Origin: Rhodospirillales bacterium 24-66-33
GTDB taxonomy: Bacteria; Pseudomonadota; Alphaproteobacteria; Reyranellales; Reyranellaceae
DNA: 64,000 nt
NCBI GenBank assembly: GCA_002281855.1
Contig: NCHQ01000018.1
Coordinates: forward strand, 1-64,000
Direction of reading: 5' to 3'
In this document: positions 29,707 through 37,588 of the stretch, in pieces
How the letters are laid out: the number at the start of each line of letters is the position of its first letter
Position numbering within the stretch: the first letter of the stretch is position 1
Made by a program: the position numbers and the translations under genes
Notes under the pieces: model-generated
What the model was told of the DNA's origin: nothing
The model's input: only the letters and a program-made list of their open reading frames with translations
Database searches by the model: none

Positions 29707-30490
29707 GATCGTCGTCGAGGCCAAGAACCTCGGCAAGGCGTTCCAACTCTACGCTCATCGCAACGACTGGCTGAAGCAGGTGCTGTTCGGCTGGTGGAAG
29801 GCGTATTTCAAGCCGTTCTGGGTCCTCCGCGACATCAGCCTCGAGGTCAAGAAGGGCGAGAGCATCGGAATCCTCGGCCGTAACGGCTGCGGCAAGTCCA
29901 CTTTGCTGCAGGTGGTGTGCGGCATGACGCTGCCAAGCCATGGCGAACTGCGGGTCAACGGCCGCATCGCACCGGTGCTGGCGCTGGGCTCGACCTTCGA
30001 CATGGAACTGTCGGGCCGCGAGAACGTCCTGATCGGGGGCGCGGTGCTGGGCTTGAAGCGCAGCGAGATCGTGCGGAAGTTCGAGTCGATCGCCGAATTC
30101 GCCGGCATCGGCGAGTACATGGACCAGCCGGTGAAGCACTATTCGATGGGCATGCGCACGCGCCTGGCCTTCTCGATCTGTGCCCATGTCGAGGCCGACA
30201 TTCTGGTCGTCGATGAAGCGCTGTCCGTGGGCGACGCTGCGTTCCAGCGCAAGTGCCTCGACTGGATCGACAATTTCCGCAAGACGGGGACCCTGCTCTT
30301 CGTGTCCCACTCGATGGCCGAGGTCCGCCGCCTGTGCACGCGCGCGATCTGGATCGAGGAGGGGCGCATCCGCGAGCAGGGCGATCCCAACGACGTCATC
30401 CGCTCCTACCATCGCGCCCTGCTGGTCGAGAAGGACGACGTCCAGCGCTTCTCTTCCGGAAACGCCAAGCAGGTTGCAGCGGGCGAGTAG
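29684..30490 (+). CDS. Polysaccharide ABC exporter, ATP-binding subunit (Wzt-like)
   Basis: A 268-residue ATPase pairing with the preceding permease. Walker A is GRNGCGKST (65-73), the Wzt/KpsT-type signature is HYSMGMRTRLAFSI (degenerate LSGGQ), and Walker B is ADILVVDEALSVGD followed by a switch histidine in FVSHSMAEV. The DRN-WLKQVLF opening and LALGSTFDMELSGRENV are typical of Wzt, with no added C-terminal carbohydrate-binding domain, so the substrate is probably not O-antigen capped by such a domain. ATG 29684 is used; a TTG at 29669 is in frame. Confidence 0.87.
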   Translation: MSSSTSSEIVVEAKNLGKAFQLYAHRNDWLKQVLFGWWKAYFKPFWVLRDISLEVKKGESIGILGRNGCGKSTLLQVVCGMTLPSHGELRVNGRIAPVLALGSTFDMELSGRENVLIGGAVLGLKRSEIVRKFESIAEFAGIGEYMDQPVKHYSMGMRTRLAFSICAHVEADILVVDEALSVGDAAFQRKCLDWIDNFRKTGTLLFVSHSMAEVRRLCTRAIWIEEGRIREQGDPNDVIRSYHRALLVEKDDVQRFSSGNAKQVAAGE

Positions 30491-30496
30491 GGCCGC

Positions 30497-31663
30497 ATGG
30501 AGCCGGGCATCCTGGCATGGCTCGGCTTCGGCTGGTGGTCGCTCGGCTCGACGATCCAGTGGACGAGTTCTGCGCTGGCGCGGACGCCCCGGGCAATCCC
30601 CGAGACCCGACACCAGGCGCGTGACTTCAGCATCGTAGCGCCGATGGCCGGTGCCGGGGACGCGACGGCGGACTATGTCGAGGCGCTGCGCCGGCTGGCG
30701 GATGCGGGGGCGGAAGTCCTGATCTGCGTGGCCCGCATCGACGATGGCGCGGTCGCGCCGACCAGAGGGATTTGGCCCGAGGCGCCGATCCTCGTCGGCA
30801 GCGACGATACCTTCAACCCCAAGATGAACAACGTCCGCAAGGGACTCGAGGCGGCCAGCCGGGACGTGGTGGCGCTGTGCGATGCCGGCATCCGGCTCGG
30901 TACGGACGAGCTGACCCGCGCCGCCGCCCCGCTCGCGGCCGGGGCAGGACTGGTGCTTGCCCTCAAGGCAGCCGACGCGCCGGGTAATTTCGCGGCCGAA
31001 GTCGAGCGTGCCTATATCGACGGGCATCAGGCCAAGTTCCTGTTCGCCGCCGATCGGCTGGGGCTGGCCGTGGCCTCCGGTGGCGTCACGATCATGACCC
31101 GCGACACGCTGCAGCGCATCGGCAACTGGCGGGGCTTCAACCGCTGGATCGCGGACGACTATTCGGTCGTGCGCTCGGTGCGCGAACTGGATCTCACAAC
31201 CTGTCTCGGGGCGGTGATGCCGCGCCTGCCGCTCGGGAGGCGATCCTGGTCGACCGTCTGGCGGCGCCAGGTCCGCTGGGCGCGCACGCGGTTGCGCCTG
31301 CCGGTCTGGCCGCTGGTTCTGTGGGAGCCGGCGATCGGCTGGGCCGCGACCGGTGCGGCCGGTGCCGGCGCGCTGATCTGTTCGGGGGCGAACGTTGCTG
31401 TCGTCCTGATCGCGCTGGTACTCCATACGGCGGGATGGCTGTTGGCCGAGAAATGGTTCATGACGGGCCGCGGCCTGGCGTTCGGGGCGCGCGCAGCGAC
31501 CGCGGCGCTGGTCCGCGAAGCCCTGGCACCGGTGCTGATTGCAAGTGCGCTTTCGAGCCGCGCCATCGATTGGCGTGGCACGGACCTCGGCGGCCAATGG
31601 CGGGACCGGCGGGCATCGGCTGAAGAGTCGTCAGGAAATACCGTCTCCGGGAAGTCCATATGA
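30497..31663 (+). CDS. GT21-like (ceramide glucosyltransferase-type) glycosyltransferase
   Basis: A 388-residue membrane glycosyltransferase resembling the GT21/ceramide-glucosyltransferase group. Seen in order: an N-terminal hydrophobic segment, SDDTFNPKMNNVRKGLEAA (family NPK-x-NN element), VVALCDAGIRL as the metal-binding Asp region, AYIDGHQAKFLFAADRLGLA, ADDYSVV, and the product-binding RQVRWARTR ([QR]-x-x-R-W). Several hydrophobic helices follow. It would add a sugar to a lipid. The donor and lipid are unknown; a ceramide or polyprenyl acceptor is inference. It overlaps the STAS gene by 4 nt. Confidence 0.68.
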   Translation: MEPGILAWLGFGWWSLGSTIQWTSSALARTPRAIPETRHQARDFSIVAPMAGAGDATADYVEALRRLADAGAEVLICVARIDDGAVAPTRGIWPEAPILVGSDDTFNPKMNNVRKGLEAASRDVVALCDAGIRLGTDELTRAAAPLAAGAGLVLALKAADAPGNFAAEVERAYIDGHQAKFLFAADRLGLAVASGGVTIMTRDTLQRIGNWRGFNRWIADDYSVVRSVRELDLTTCLGAVMPRLPLGRRSWSTVWRRQVRWARTRLRLPVWPLVLWEPAIGWAATGAAGAGALICSGANVAVVLIALVLHTAGWLLAEKWFMTGRGLAFGARAATAALVREALAPVLIASALSSRAIDWRGTDLGGQWRDRRASAEESSGNTVSGKSI

Positions 31664-32043
31664 GCAGCGGAAGCAGCAGCCAGCCGATCTCCACCGTGAT
31701 GTTGCCGGCAAAGGTCGATACGGTGACCGTGTCGGCCGTCGAAGGCATGCTGCTGACAGCTCTCCGGCCGGGAGCCCGAATCATCATCGATGGCAGCGCG
31801 GTTGCATACATGAGTGCCGCGGGCGTGCGCACCTTCGCAACCGTCATGCACGAGGCGGCGAAACTGCAGGCGCGCGTCGTGTTGTGCAGCTTCCATGGGG
31901 CCGCCTGGGATTGTCTCCTGGTCAGTGGCTTTTCCGAACTTCTCGAAATCGCCGCTACGACCGAGGAAGCCACGGCGCGACTGGAGAAGGATCCGCGGCC
32001 ATCCACTGGGGAAAGCTTGCACCAGCGCCGCACCGCGGGTTAA
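31660..32043 (+). CDS. STAS-domain (anti-sigma antagonist-like) protein
   Basis: A 127-residue single-domain STAS protein. VEGMLLTALRPGARIIIDGSAVAYMSAAG (read in two parts) has the fold of SpoIIAA-type antagonists, and the phosphorylatable serine of the S-x-x-G motif would be Ser52 in YMSAAGVRTF. The C-terminal ~20 residues are basic and disordered. The gene overlaps the GT by 4 nt (ATGA). STAS proteins are found in some other exopolysaccharide loci, where their phosphorylation controls export or biofilm formation. No kinase or phosphatase partner is present in the window. Confidence 0.78.
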   Translation: MSSGSSSQPISTVMLPAKVDTVTVSAVEGMLLTALRPGARIIIDGSAVAYMSAAGVRTFATVMHEAAKLQARVVLCSFHGAAWDCLLVSGFSELLEIAATTEEATARLEKDPRPSTGESLHQRRTAG

Positions 32044-32069
32044 CTACGACCGGGCTGAGAGCGATATCA

Positions 32070-33284
32070 ATGAGTTGGGACAAGGCGCCGCAAAGCGTGG
32101 CGACAGTTCCGGACGGAGATTGGGATTTGACAATCTGGAGCTGGCTGCGTGCCACCGCGCGCCCTACGGCCATTGTCCTCGGCTTGGGTTTTGGCTTGGC
32201 AGCTTGTACTGCCTTGCCCGGTGATGGTCCCTGGATGGGCGGCGCAGCCTCCACGACCACTGAGGCATTGCCGTTCGACGTGATAGACCTCACGCCGACG
32301 ACGATCGCGAACTACCGCCAGCCGCCGCCGATCGACCGCCCCTCGACGGTGAGCAACCTGCCTGCGGGAGGCCGGGTTGCCGTGGCCCCGGGCGACGCCA
32401 TCAAGGTGCGCATCTTCGAGCCCTACGAAGGCAGCATTTTCCCGACCATCCAGCGGCCGGGAGCGGATTTCGGCGTCCAGCGCGTCACCGATGACGGCAC
32501 GATCAACGTTCCCTTCGTCGGTACCATCAAGGTCGCCGGGCTCGACTTGGGCCAGATCGAGAAGAAGGTCGCCCAGCAGGTGACGGCGTCGGGCAAGGCT
32601 CAGGAGCCTCAGGTCATCGTCGAGTTCGTTGCCGACCGGACGCATACGGTCATGGTCTCGGGCGATGTCAGGAATCCCGGACGGGTCTCCCTGCTCGAAG
32701 GAGTCCGCACGGTGGTGGAGGCGATCAACAAGGCGGGCGGTCCCGCCGGGATCGGCGGTCAGTCAGCGAACGGAGTTGGAGCCAACCAGTTCGAAGTGAT
32801 CGTGCGCCGCAACGGCCAGATCATTTTGCAGTCGCAGTTCTCCGATGTCCTGGCGGGGGGCGATATCGGCCTCCAGAAGAACGACGAGATCGTGGTGCGC
32901 CCCAATCCGCGCGTATTCACGGTTCTCGGGGCCGTGGTGAAGGCGGGCAATGTCGACATGTCCAAGCACACGGTCAGCCTTCTCGAGGCCATGGGCATGG
33001 TGGGTGGGCTGAACGACACCCGGGCCAACAAGACCGGCGTCTATGTGTTCAGATTGGGTGAGTTGCAGACCAATCCCACGGCCCGCGGGAAGGTTTTCCG
33101 CCTGGATCTCTACCAACCGGTCTCCATCTTCATCGCACAGCAGTTCCCCGTGCTGCCGAAGGACGTGGTCTACATTACCAACGCCCCGCTCTACGAGTAC
33201 GACAAGATATTGACATCAATCTACCGTACGGTTTCGATCGTTGGAGTTGCGCGAGGCAACATCGTCTCGACCGGCGGCTTCTAA
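32070..33284 (+). CDS. Polysaccharide export outer-membrane lipoprotein (Wza/OPX)
   Basis: A 404-residue polysaccharide export protein. The lipobox LAAC puts the lipidated cysteine at residue 46 after a long N-terminus and a hydrophobic stretch (IVLGLGFGLAAC). The poly-export domain is seen around PGDAIKVRIFEP, TDDGTINVPFVGTIKVAGLDLGQIEK, then SLBB repeats (VMVSGDVRNPGRVSLLEG and VFTVLGAVVKAGNVDM). No Wzb/Wzc pair is present here. It would form the periplasm-spanning outer-membrane channel fed by one of the two ABC exporters. It follows the STAS gene by 26 nt. Confidence 0.85.
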   Translation: MSWDKAPQSVATVPDGDWDLTIWSWLRATARPTAIVLGLGFGLAACTALPGDGPWMGGAASTTTEALPFDVIDLTPTTIANYRQPPPIDRPSTVSNLPAGGRVAVAPGDAIKVRIFEPYEGSIFPTIQRPGADFGVQRVTDDGTINVPFVGTIKVAGLDLGQIEKKVAQQVTASGKAQEPQVIVEFVADRTHTVMVSGDVRNPGRVSLLEGVRTVVEAINKAGGPAGIGGQSANGVGANQFEVIVRRNGQIILQSQFSDVLAGGDIGLQKNDEIVVRPNPRVFTVLGAVVKAGNVDMSKHTVSLLEAMGMVGGLNDTRANKTGVYVFRLGELQTNPTARGKVFRLDLYQPVSIFIAQQFPVLPKDVVYITNAPLYEYDKILTSIYRTVSIVGVARGNIVSTGGF

Positions 33285-33295
33285 CTAGGGGCAGC

Positions 33296-34324
33296 GTGCC
33301 CGAGGGATTTCTGGTACTATCTGTTATGGCGCAGGCAAAAAAGTTCACTTGGGGCGCCACGGGATTGGCCGTGCTGCTCGTCGCGGCGGCGCTGACCCTG
33401 TGGATGATGCCCAGCCGGCAGACCAGCAGCGCGCAGGACGGTCCTCGTCCGGTGGCGCCGTTGATTTCGCGCGGGTACACCGACGCACCGGCCGGTACGG
33501 CATTGATAGCCGGCGATCCCGCCGGGGGCGGTGTGTTGATCGAGCTTCGGATCACTGACGGCCAGAAGGTGAAGCGCGACGATATCATCGCCGTGCTGTC
33601 CAATTATCCCAAGGCCGACATTGCCGTCCGCACCACCGAGGCGGAACTTTCCAAGACCCGGCAGGCGCGAGAGGCGATGGTCAGCGGCTACCGCGCGGCT
33701 GAGATCGCGATGCAGGAAGTCGTGGTCAAGTCGACGGCCGAAGAGGTCAAGCTCAAGAGCCTCGAGATGCAGCGATCCGGCAAGCCGCCGGATCAGAAGC
33801 AGCTGGAACAGAGCATTTCCCAGCAGAGTCTCGAGCGCGAGCAGGCCAAGCTGCGCGTCTTGAAGGAGACTCTGCAGACCGACCTTCAGCAGATCGACAC
33901 GGATATCTCGATCATCCAGGCGAAGCTCGACAATGCCCGCAACACGCGCGAGCAGGCGCTGGTGCGCTCACCGCTCGACGGCATGGTGATCCAGATCTAC
34001 ACCCGCCAGGGCGAGCGCGTCTCCCCCAACGGCATCGCCAAGATCGTCGACCTGTCGCAACTCCGCGTCCTGGCCGACGTCGACGAATTGAACGTCGGCC
34101 GCATCGCGGCGGGCGGCAAGGTCGAGGTGACGTTCCGCGGCAGCCCGACAGTCTATTATGGCACGATCTCCCGTGTCGCTCCGACCGTGAAGCGCATGCA
34201 GCGCATGGAACCCGATGGTGGCTCCTCGACCGATGCGCGCGTGGTCCAGGTCGAGATCCAGCTCGATGACCCGTCCAGCATGCCGCAGGTCCTGGGCCGC
34301 GAGACGCGCGTCACCTTTCTCTGA
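33296..34324 (+). CDS. HlyD/DevB-type periplasmic adaptor protein
   Basis: A 342-residue membrane-fusion protein. A hydrophobic anchor (about residues 22-39) is followed by a lipoyl-like half motif (AGGGVLIELRITDGQKVKRDD), a long coiled-coil hairpin (about 100-205, e.g. EAELSKTRQAREAM and LEREQAKLRVLKETL) and the second lipoyl half with ALVRSPLDGMVIQIYTRQGE. The beta-barrel part follows. It probably works with the next two genes as a DevBCA-type exporter. GTG 33296 has AGGGG just upstream; ATG 33326 is an alternative. Confidence 0.83.
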   Translation: MPEGFLVLSVMAQAKKFTWGATGLAVLLVAAALTLWMMPSRQTSSAQDGPRPVAPLISRGYTDAPAGTALIAGDPAGGGVLIELRITDGQKVKRDDIIAVLSNYPKADIAVRTTEAELSKTRQAREAMVSGYRAAEIAMQEVVVKSTAEEVKLKSLEMQRSGKPPDQKQLEQSISQQSLEREQAKLRVLKETLQTDLQQIDTDISIIQAKLDNARNTREQALVRSPLDGMVIQIYTRQGERVSPNGIAKIVDLSQLRVLADVDELNVGRIAAGGKVEVTFRGSPTVYYGTISRVAPTVKRMQRMEPDGGSSTDARVVQVEIQLDDPSSMPQVLGRETRVTFL

Positions 34325-35598
34325 TGGCGCTCACCGTGCCAGCGGCGAAGTCGCTGCGGCGGCGCTGGTTCAGCTGGCTGCCGACCTTCTCGCTTGCCCG
34401 TTTGCGGGCCGCTGCGATCACCGCGACCCGCATGCCGCTGGGCTCCCAGCAGCTCAAGCGCCAGCGCACGAGCACGCTTCTGTCGCTTGCCGGCGTGACG
34501 GCCAGCCTGCTGGTAATCTTCGCCCAGCTCGGGATCGAGCGCGCCGTCTACGATTCGGCGATCCGGCTTCACCGCTCGGTGGCGGGCGACCTCGTCATGG
34601 TGCCCTACGGCTTCAAGTCGCTGCAGCTTCACGCCGAGGTGCCTTCGTCCCTGACCGACGTCCTGGCCGCCAATCCCGAGGTGACGAATACGCTTCCATT
34701 CTGGTTTGGCGTCATGTCTCTGATGCACAAGGGCATGGAAAGCGCGCGCCGTATCGCCTGGTATGCCGTCGATGTCGAGCGGCCCGCGATCGATGTGCCC
34801 GGGCTGCGCGAGAACCTCTATCGTCTGCGCGAAGCGCGCCGGATGCTCTACGACCGCGAATCGCGACCCTATTTCGGCGATCTCGCGGAGCAGGTCGGAC
34901 CGGGCAAGCCAGAATTCCAGGTCCTGGGGCCGCCGGACAATCGCGGATTGCTGCGCCAGCTCTTCGTCGTCGGCACCTTCGCGCTCGGCCCCAATGTGCT
35001 GAACGACGGCTCGATCATCATGTCGGAAGACACGATGGCCGAGGTGTTCGGGTCCTGGTGGTCCCAGCGGCCCGCCTTCATTGCGATCCAGCTGGCCAAG
35101 GGTGCCGACGTCGATACCGTCCGCCAGCAACTCAACACGGCACTGGCGGGGCGGGGCGAGGTCCTGACGCTGCGGGAGTTCGAGAAGCGCGAGCGCACCT
35201 ACTGGTCGCGTGAGACGCCGGTCGGCTACATCACCGACCTGGGCTTCGTGATGGGCGTGATGATCGGCATGGTTTTCATCTACTATGCCCAGTACCAGAT
35301 CATCCGTTTCTACCTGCCCGAATACGCCATCCTGAAGAGCCTGGGCTACGATTGGTGGTTCTTCCTGTTCATGATCGCCCAGATCGGTGCAGCCATCATC
35401 ACGCCGGCCTTCCTCGTGGCCTTCACGCTCGGGCGCTTCGTCTATGGTGCCACGGAAGCGGCCATGCATCTCGGTATGTCGATGGGCTTGCGCGAGATGG
35501 TGGTGGCCTTGGTCGCCTGCCTGATCATGACCCTGGTCTCCAGCCTCTTCGCCATCCGGCGCCTGTGGCGGGTCGACCCGATCATGCTGTTCGAGTGA
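34324..35598 (+). CDS. FtsX/MacB-type ABC permease (DevC-like)
   Basis: A 424-residue permease with one N-terminal helix (about 50-70, LLSLAGVTASLLVIFAQLG), a large periplasmic domain, then three C-terminal helices (FVMGVMIGMVFIYYAQYQ, FFLFMIAQIGAAIITPAFLVAF and MVVALVACLIMTLVSSLF). This is the FtsX/MacB/DevC topology, not that of Wzm. The final RRLWRVDPIMLFE is a family-like tail. The start is in TGATG, overlapping the adaptor's stop by 1 nt. It should carry the product of this operon, perhaps a glycolipid, through the envelope. Confidence 0.8.
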   Translation: MALTVPAAKSLRRRWFSWLPTFSLARLRAAAITATRMPLGSQQLKRQRTSTLLSLAGVTASLLVIFAQLGIERAVYDSAIRLHRSVAGDLVMVPYGFKSLQLHAEVPSSLTDVLAANPEVTNTLPFWFGVMSLMHKGMESARRIAWYAVDVERPAIDVPGLRENLYRLREARRMLYDRESRPYFGDLAEQVGPGKPEFQVLGPPDNRGLLRQLFVVGTFALGPNVLNDGSIIMSEDTMAEVFGSWWSQRPAFIAIQLAKGADVDTVRQQLNTALAGRGEVLTLREFEKRERTYWSRETPVGYITDLGFVMGVMIGMVFIYYAQYQIIRFYLPEYAILKSLGYDWWFFLFMIAQIGAAIITPAFLVAFTLGRFVYGATEAAMHLGMSMGLREMVVALVACLIMTLVSSLFAIRRLWRVDPIMLFE

Positions 35599-35603
35599 CC
35601 GCG

Positions 35604-36317
35604 ATGTCAGACACTCACGGCTTCGGGCCGGCCGTCGTCGAGGCCGTCGACGTCCATCACCATTACGGCGAAGGGGCCCAGCGGGTGGACGTGTTGTTCG
35701 ACATCAACATGCAGGTCCGCGAAGGTGAACTCGTGATCGTCACGGGCCCTTCGGGCTCGGGCAAGACGACGCTGCTCACCATCCTCGGGACGATGCGCAA
35801 GCCCTCCGAAGGCAAGCTGCGGCTGCTGGGCACCGACATCGTGGGCCTGGGCGGTTCCGACCTCGACGTGCTGCGCAATCGCATCCGGTTCCTGTTCCAG
35901 AAGCGCAACCTCCTGTCCTCGCTGACGGCGCTGCAGAACGTGATCGCCGGCGTCTCGACGACGCCGCTCGCGGATCCGGCCTGGGACGAGCCGCGGGCCC
36001 GGCACCTGCTTGGCATGCTCGGGCTCGGCGACAAAGCCGCCGCTTGGCCCGACGAATTGTCGGGTGGCCAGCAGCAGCGCGTCGCGATCGCCCGCACCAT
36101 GATCGGACTGCCCGATCTCATCATCGCCGACGAGCCCACCTCGGCGCTCGACCGTGTCTCGGGCCGTCTGGTGGTCGACCAGCTCAAGGATCTCTCGATG
36201 CGCGCCAAGTGCGCCGTGGTCCTGTCGACCCACGACGAGCGCATCTTCGACGTGGCCTCGCGCCGCCTCCATATCGAGGACGGCCGCTGCTTCGAAGTCC
36301 CCATTCATTATCACTGA
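35604..36317 (+). CDS. ABC ATPase of the DevA/LolD type
   Basis: A 237-residue ATPase pairing with the FtsX-type permease. Walker A is GPSGSGKTT, the signature is LSGGQQQRVAIAR, Walker B is DLIIADEPTSALD, and the switch His is in LSTHDERIF. The Q-loop region FLFQKRNLLSSLTALQNV fits MacB/DevA. ATG 35604 is 5 nt after the permease stop. Together with the adaptor (33296) and permease (34324) it completes a DevBCA-like system next to the Wzm/Wzt exporter. Confidence 0.86.
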   Translation: MSDTHGFGPAVVEAVDVHHHYGEGAQRVDVLFDINMQVREGELVIVTGPSGSGKTTLLTILGTMRKPSEGKLRLLGTDIVGLGGSDLDVLRNRIRFLFQKRNLLSSLTALQNVIAGVSTTPLADPAWDEPRARHLLGMLGLGDKAAAWPDELSGGQQQRVAIARTMIGLPDLIIADEPTSALDRVSGRLVVDQLKDLSMRAKCAVVLSTHDERIFDVASRRLHIEDGRCFEVPIHYH

Positions 36318-36333
36318 GAGCGGCGGCCCCGGC

Positions 36334-37578
36334 ATGCTGCTGTTCCTGATCGATCTCCTCGTCTTCCTGTGTTTGGCCGCACAGTTCGCGATCGCGGGCT
36401 ATTTCCTCTACCTGGTCTACTGGCTGTTCGAACTGCCGCGCGACGAGGCCCCGGCGCCCTCGCTGCCCGTGGAACTGCCGCGCGTTCTGGTGCAGGTGCC
36501 GGTCTACAACGAAGCGCTGGTGGTGGAGCGCTCGATGGCAGCGATGGGCGCCCTCGACTGGCCGCGCGACCGGCTCACCATCCAGCTTCTCGACGACAGC
36601 AACGACATCACCTCCGATATCGCCGCGCACGCGATCGCGCGCCTGCGCCGTGCCGGCATCGACGCGCATCACGTTCGCCGCAGCGACCGCGGCGGCTTCA
36701 AGGCCGGTGCGCTGGCGGCCGGCCTGGCGCTCGACGATGCGCCCTATGTCGCGGTGTTTGACGCCGATTTCGTGCCGCCGCCGGGCTGGCTGAAAGAGGC
36801 CATGGCCGCGATGCTCAGCCATCCGCGCGCCGCCTTCGTCCAAACCCGGATCGAATGGGGCAACGGCCAGCGCAACTGGCTGACGCGGGCCCAGCGCCTC
36901 ATGCAGGACGCGCATTTCGCCGTCGAGCAGGACGTACGGGCGCGCCGCGGCGTACCGTTCCAGTTCAATGGCACGGGAGGAATTTGGCGCCGGGCGGCCG
37001 TCGAGGAGGCGGGCGGCTGGTCGCATGACACGCTGTCGGAGGATCTCGATCTCGTCCTTCGGACCTACCTCAAGGGCTGGACCGGCGTGTTCCTGATGGA
37101 CACGCACGTGGTCGGCGAACTGCCGCAGAAGGTCGAGGATTTCAGTGCCCAGCAGAGTCGCTGGTCCAAGGGATTCGTGCAGGTCGCCCGCAAGCTGCTG
37201 GGGCCGATCTGGAAGTCGGCCTGGCCGACCGAGGCCAAGCTGACGACAACCGTCGCGCTCGCCCAGCAGCTCGTCTTTCCGCTTATCGTGGTCGGCGTGC
37301 TGGGCCTGGTCGTCTCCATCCTGGGCCATGGCCGGCTGCTCGGCCTTTTCCACCTCGCGCTCTGGCTCTGGCTGTTCGGCATGCTCGCCGTGCTGTTCGG
37401 CATGACCTGGGGAGCCTACCGTCGCCTGAAGCGCGGCGGGCTGGTGCGCTACCTGGTCACGGCTGCCAGTGTGCCCGCGCTGATCGTATACCTCGCCGTC
37501 GCCAATGCCGCTGCGATCGTCGGGGCGGGCTTCGGAAAGAAGACCGAGTTCAACCGCACACCCAAGACGGGGATCTGA
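36334..37578 (+). CDS. CslA/cellulose-synthase-like GT2 glycosyltransferase 1
   Basis: A 414-residue processive-type family-2 glycosyltransferase. The N-terminal helix is at about 3-32. The catalytic aspartates are in QLLDDSND, VFDADFVPP and LSEDLDLV (general base), and the acceptor motif is QQSRWSKG (Q-x-x-R-W). The FNGTGGIWRR loop and the C-terminal helix bundle (from about 310) complete the synthase fold. The C-terminus EFNRTPKTG is shared with the next gene. Such enzymes make beta-glycans such as mannan, glucomannan or glucan; which one is not shown. Confidence 0.8.
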   Translation: MLLFLIDLLVFLCLAAQFAIAGYFLYLVYWLFELPRDEAPAPSLPVELPRVLVQVPVYNEALVVERSMAAMGALDWPRDRLTIQLLDDSNDITSDIAAHAIARLRRAGIDAHHVRRSDRGGFKAGALAAGLALDDAPYVAVFDADFVPPPGWLKEAMAAMLSHPRAAFVQTRIEWGNGQRNWLTRAQRLMQDAHFAVEQDVRARRGVPFQFNGTGGIWRRAAVEEAGGWSHDTLSEDLDLVLRTYLKGWTGVFLMDTHVVGELPQKVEDFSAQQSRWSKGFVQVARKLLGPIWKSAWPTEAKLTTTVALAQQLVFPLIVVGVLGLVVSILGHGRLLGLFHLALWLWLFGMLAVLFGMTWGAYRRLKRGGLVRYLVTAASVPALIVYLAVANAAAIVGAGFGKKTEFNRTPKTGI

Positions 37579-37588
37579 GGCAGCGTCG

